Positions 63,024 to 64,000 of a stretch of DNA of 64,000 nt are shown piece by piece. Every line of letters begins with the position of its first letter. The stretch's first letter is position 1. This DNA comes from Streptomyces sp. NBC_01267 (GTDB lineage: Bacteria > Actinomycetota > Actinomycetes > Streptomycetales > Streptomycetaceae). The position numbers and the translations under genes are program-made. The stretch lies in NCBI RefSeq assembly GCF_036241575.1, contig NZ_CP108455.1, positions 3,034,001 through 3,098,000 on the forward strand. The letters are read 5' to 3'. The notes beneath the pieces are model-generated. The model was not told the origin of the DNA, ran no database searches, and saw only the letters and a program-made list of their open reading frames with translations.

Positions 63024-63100
63024 TCTCGATGTCAAGATAGTTATCCTTGAGATCATTGGAATCGAGATAGTTGAAATCAAGAGACTTCATGTCGAGGGAC
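63024..63100. promoter_or_regulatory. Candidate MarR operator region
   Basis: An AT-rich 118-bp gap contains TCTCGATGTCAAGATAGTTA (63024-63043) and the related ATCGAGATAGTTGAAATCAA (63061-63080), with an inverse-like CATGTCGAG at 63089. Imperfect ATC(T/G)(T/C)GA-type half-sites fit MarR-family operators. Confidence 0.4.
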
Positions 63101-63117
63101 CCTTTACACTGATCGAT

Positions 63118-63612
63118 ATGGAGGACGAGGTCGACCGGCTGGTTGCTGCGTGGCGCCGAGAGCGCCCTGACCTCGACGTGGAACCGCTGGAGGTGCTCAG
63201 CCGGGTGTCCAGGCTGGCCCGCCACCTCGACCGGGCCCGTCGGCTGGCTTTCTCCGAGCACAATCTGGAGCCCTGGGAGTTCGACGTACTGACGTCGCTG
63301 CGCCGCGCGGGCGCCCCGTACCAGCTCTCCCCCGGTCAGTTGCTCACCCAGACGCTCGTCACCTCCGGCACCATGACCAACCGGATCGACCGGCTCGCCA
63401 CCAAGAGCCTCGTCGAGCGGCTGCCCGACCCCAGCGACCGGCGCGGCGTCCTGGTCCGCCTCACCCCCGAGGGCCGTGACCGCGCCGACCAGGCGCTGGC
63501 CGGGCTGCTCGCCCAGGAGCGCGCGCTGCTCGCCGAGCTGTCGCGCACCCAGCGGGGCGAACTGGCCAATCTGCTACGCCAGTTGACCGCCCCGTTCGAC
63601 AACATCCCCTAG
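63118..63612 (+). CDS. MarR-family regulator
   Basis: A 164-residue protein. The winged helix is FDVLTSLRRAG, LTQTLVTSGTMTNRIDRLAT, VERLPDPSDRRGVLVRLTPE. A dimerisation helix follows. It probably represses itself and the divergent methyltransferase/VOC operon in response to a small ligand. ATG 63118 follows TTTACACT and lacks a strong ribosome-binding site. Its 3' end overlaps the next gene on the other strand by 39 nt. Confidence 0.92.
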   Translation: MEDEVDRLVAAWRRERPDLDVEPLEVLSRVSRLARHLDRARRLAFSEHNLEPWEFDVLTSLRRAGAPYQLSPGQLLTQTLVTSGTMTNRIDRLATKSLVERLPDPSDRRGVLVRLTPEGRDRADQALAGLLAQERALLAELSRTQRGELANLLRQLTAPFDNIP

Positions 63613-64000
63613 CGGGTCGGCGCCCGCGGGTCCCACCCCGGCCCGTCTGGCCAGCGCGACCGCCGCCAGGGTGGAGTGCACACCCAGCTTCCCCAGCACG
63701 TTCTGCATGTGCGTACGGACCGTGTGCGGGGAGAGGAACAGCCGCTCGGCGACGGCTTTGCGGCCCAAGCCCGCCACCATGCAGCGCAGCACCTCGCGCT
63801 CCCGCGGCGTCAGCGCCTCGACGAGCCGCTCGCTCTCGGTGCGGTGCTTGCGGGCCGCGGTCAACTCCCGCAGGACGCCGGTGAGCAGCGCGGGCGGCAG
63901 ATGCGTCTCGTCCCGCAGGACGCCCCGGATCACCGCGTGCAGCCGCTGGAGCGAACTGTCCTTGGCCACCCAGCCGGACGCCCCCGCCTGGAGCGCGAGG
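63574..64000 (-). CDS. LuxR-type response regulator, 3' part
   Basis: The visible part encodes the end of a receiver domain (ALQAGASGWVAKDSS, as in NarL/FixJ regulators) and a full LuxR HTH: LTPREREVLRCMVAGLGRKA and LFLSPHTVRTHMQNVLGKLG. The frame continues past the window edge, so the start is not seen. It overlaps the MarR gene tail to tail. Confidence 0.88.
   Translation of the reverse strand, partial: LALQAGASGWVAKDSSLQRLHAVIRGVLRDETHLPPALLTGVLRELTAARKHRTESERLVEALTPREREVLRCMVAGLGRKAVAERLFLSPHTVRTHMQNVLGKLGVHSTLAAVALARRAGVGPAGADPLGDVVERGGQLA

Overview
This 64-kb window reads as a Streptomyces chromosome segment. It is very GC-rich, uses GTG and TTG starts freely, has start/stop overlaps of the ATGA and GTGA type, keeps TTA as a rare leucine codon, and carries actinomycete-specific families (Scr1-type XRE regulators, DUF397, DUF6879, WHH/SUKH proteins, DivIVA-like coiled coils). 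The right two thirds has the gene order mfd ... ABC pair ... tRNA-Gln, glmU, prs, L25, pth ... ppc, desaturase, TetR, which from memory matches the core chromosome of S. coelicolor. No database search was possible.

Layout. (1) 1-12.5 kb is accessory DNA: three XRE regulators paired with DUF397 or DUF6879 genes, a serine-kinase-like ATPase, a bldA-type (TTA-containing) HTH protein, an Imm51-like orphan, an AT-richer insert (about 4.67-5.9 kb), a LysE exporter, and a ribbon-helix-helix/VOC/methyltransferase group. It is littered with 3'-end and 5'-end fragments of neighbouring genes in extra copies. (2) 12.6-17.2 kb is a cold-shock module: a long structured non-coding leader, a MerR regulator, CspA, a DEAD-box helicase and a small protein, with a distinct hairpin next to each gene. 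(3) 17.2-22.1 kb (minus strand) holds an orphan N6-methylase, a membrane protein, a Ser/Thr kinase and a small ORF. (4) 22.4-33.7 kb: lipoprotein, secreted HNH nuclease, aconitase-like enzyme, PAS-GAF-PP2C phosphatase, Mfd, ECF sigma factor plus membrane partner. (5) 33.8-38.8 kb: MacB-type ABC exporter pair and a DivIVA-like coiled-coil protein. (6) 39.1-44.1 kb: a toxin/immunity cluster with two SUKH fusion proteins on the minus strand and a YwqJ-deaminase/SUKH-3 pair on the plus strand. (7) 44.2-64 kb: orphan histidine kinase, tRNA-Gln, glmU, prs, L25, pth, a thiol-redox operon (CcdA, DsbA-like, CPVC membrane protein), ppc, desaturase/TetR, ArsR/peptide deformylase, two Uma2 proteins, VOC, a trans-aconitate-methyltransferase-like enzyme, MarR, and the end of a LuxR response regulator.

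The most interesting structure is in the left third. The segment 6598-8054 is a second copy of 2399-3819 in which the middle (the Imm51-like gene) has been replaced by a LysE gene. A third copy of the same 3' tail precedes a further, different gene set. A 578-bp direct repeat (6019-6596 and 17468-18045) brackets 11.4 kb including the cold-shock module. Together these look like cassette exchange by recombination between gene ends, with no transposase or integrase visible. The second strong point is the density of RNA-like structure in the cold-shock module, including hairpins beside the ribosome-binding sites of cspA and the helicase.
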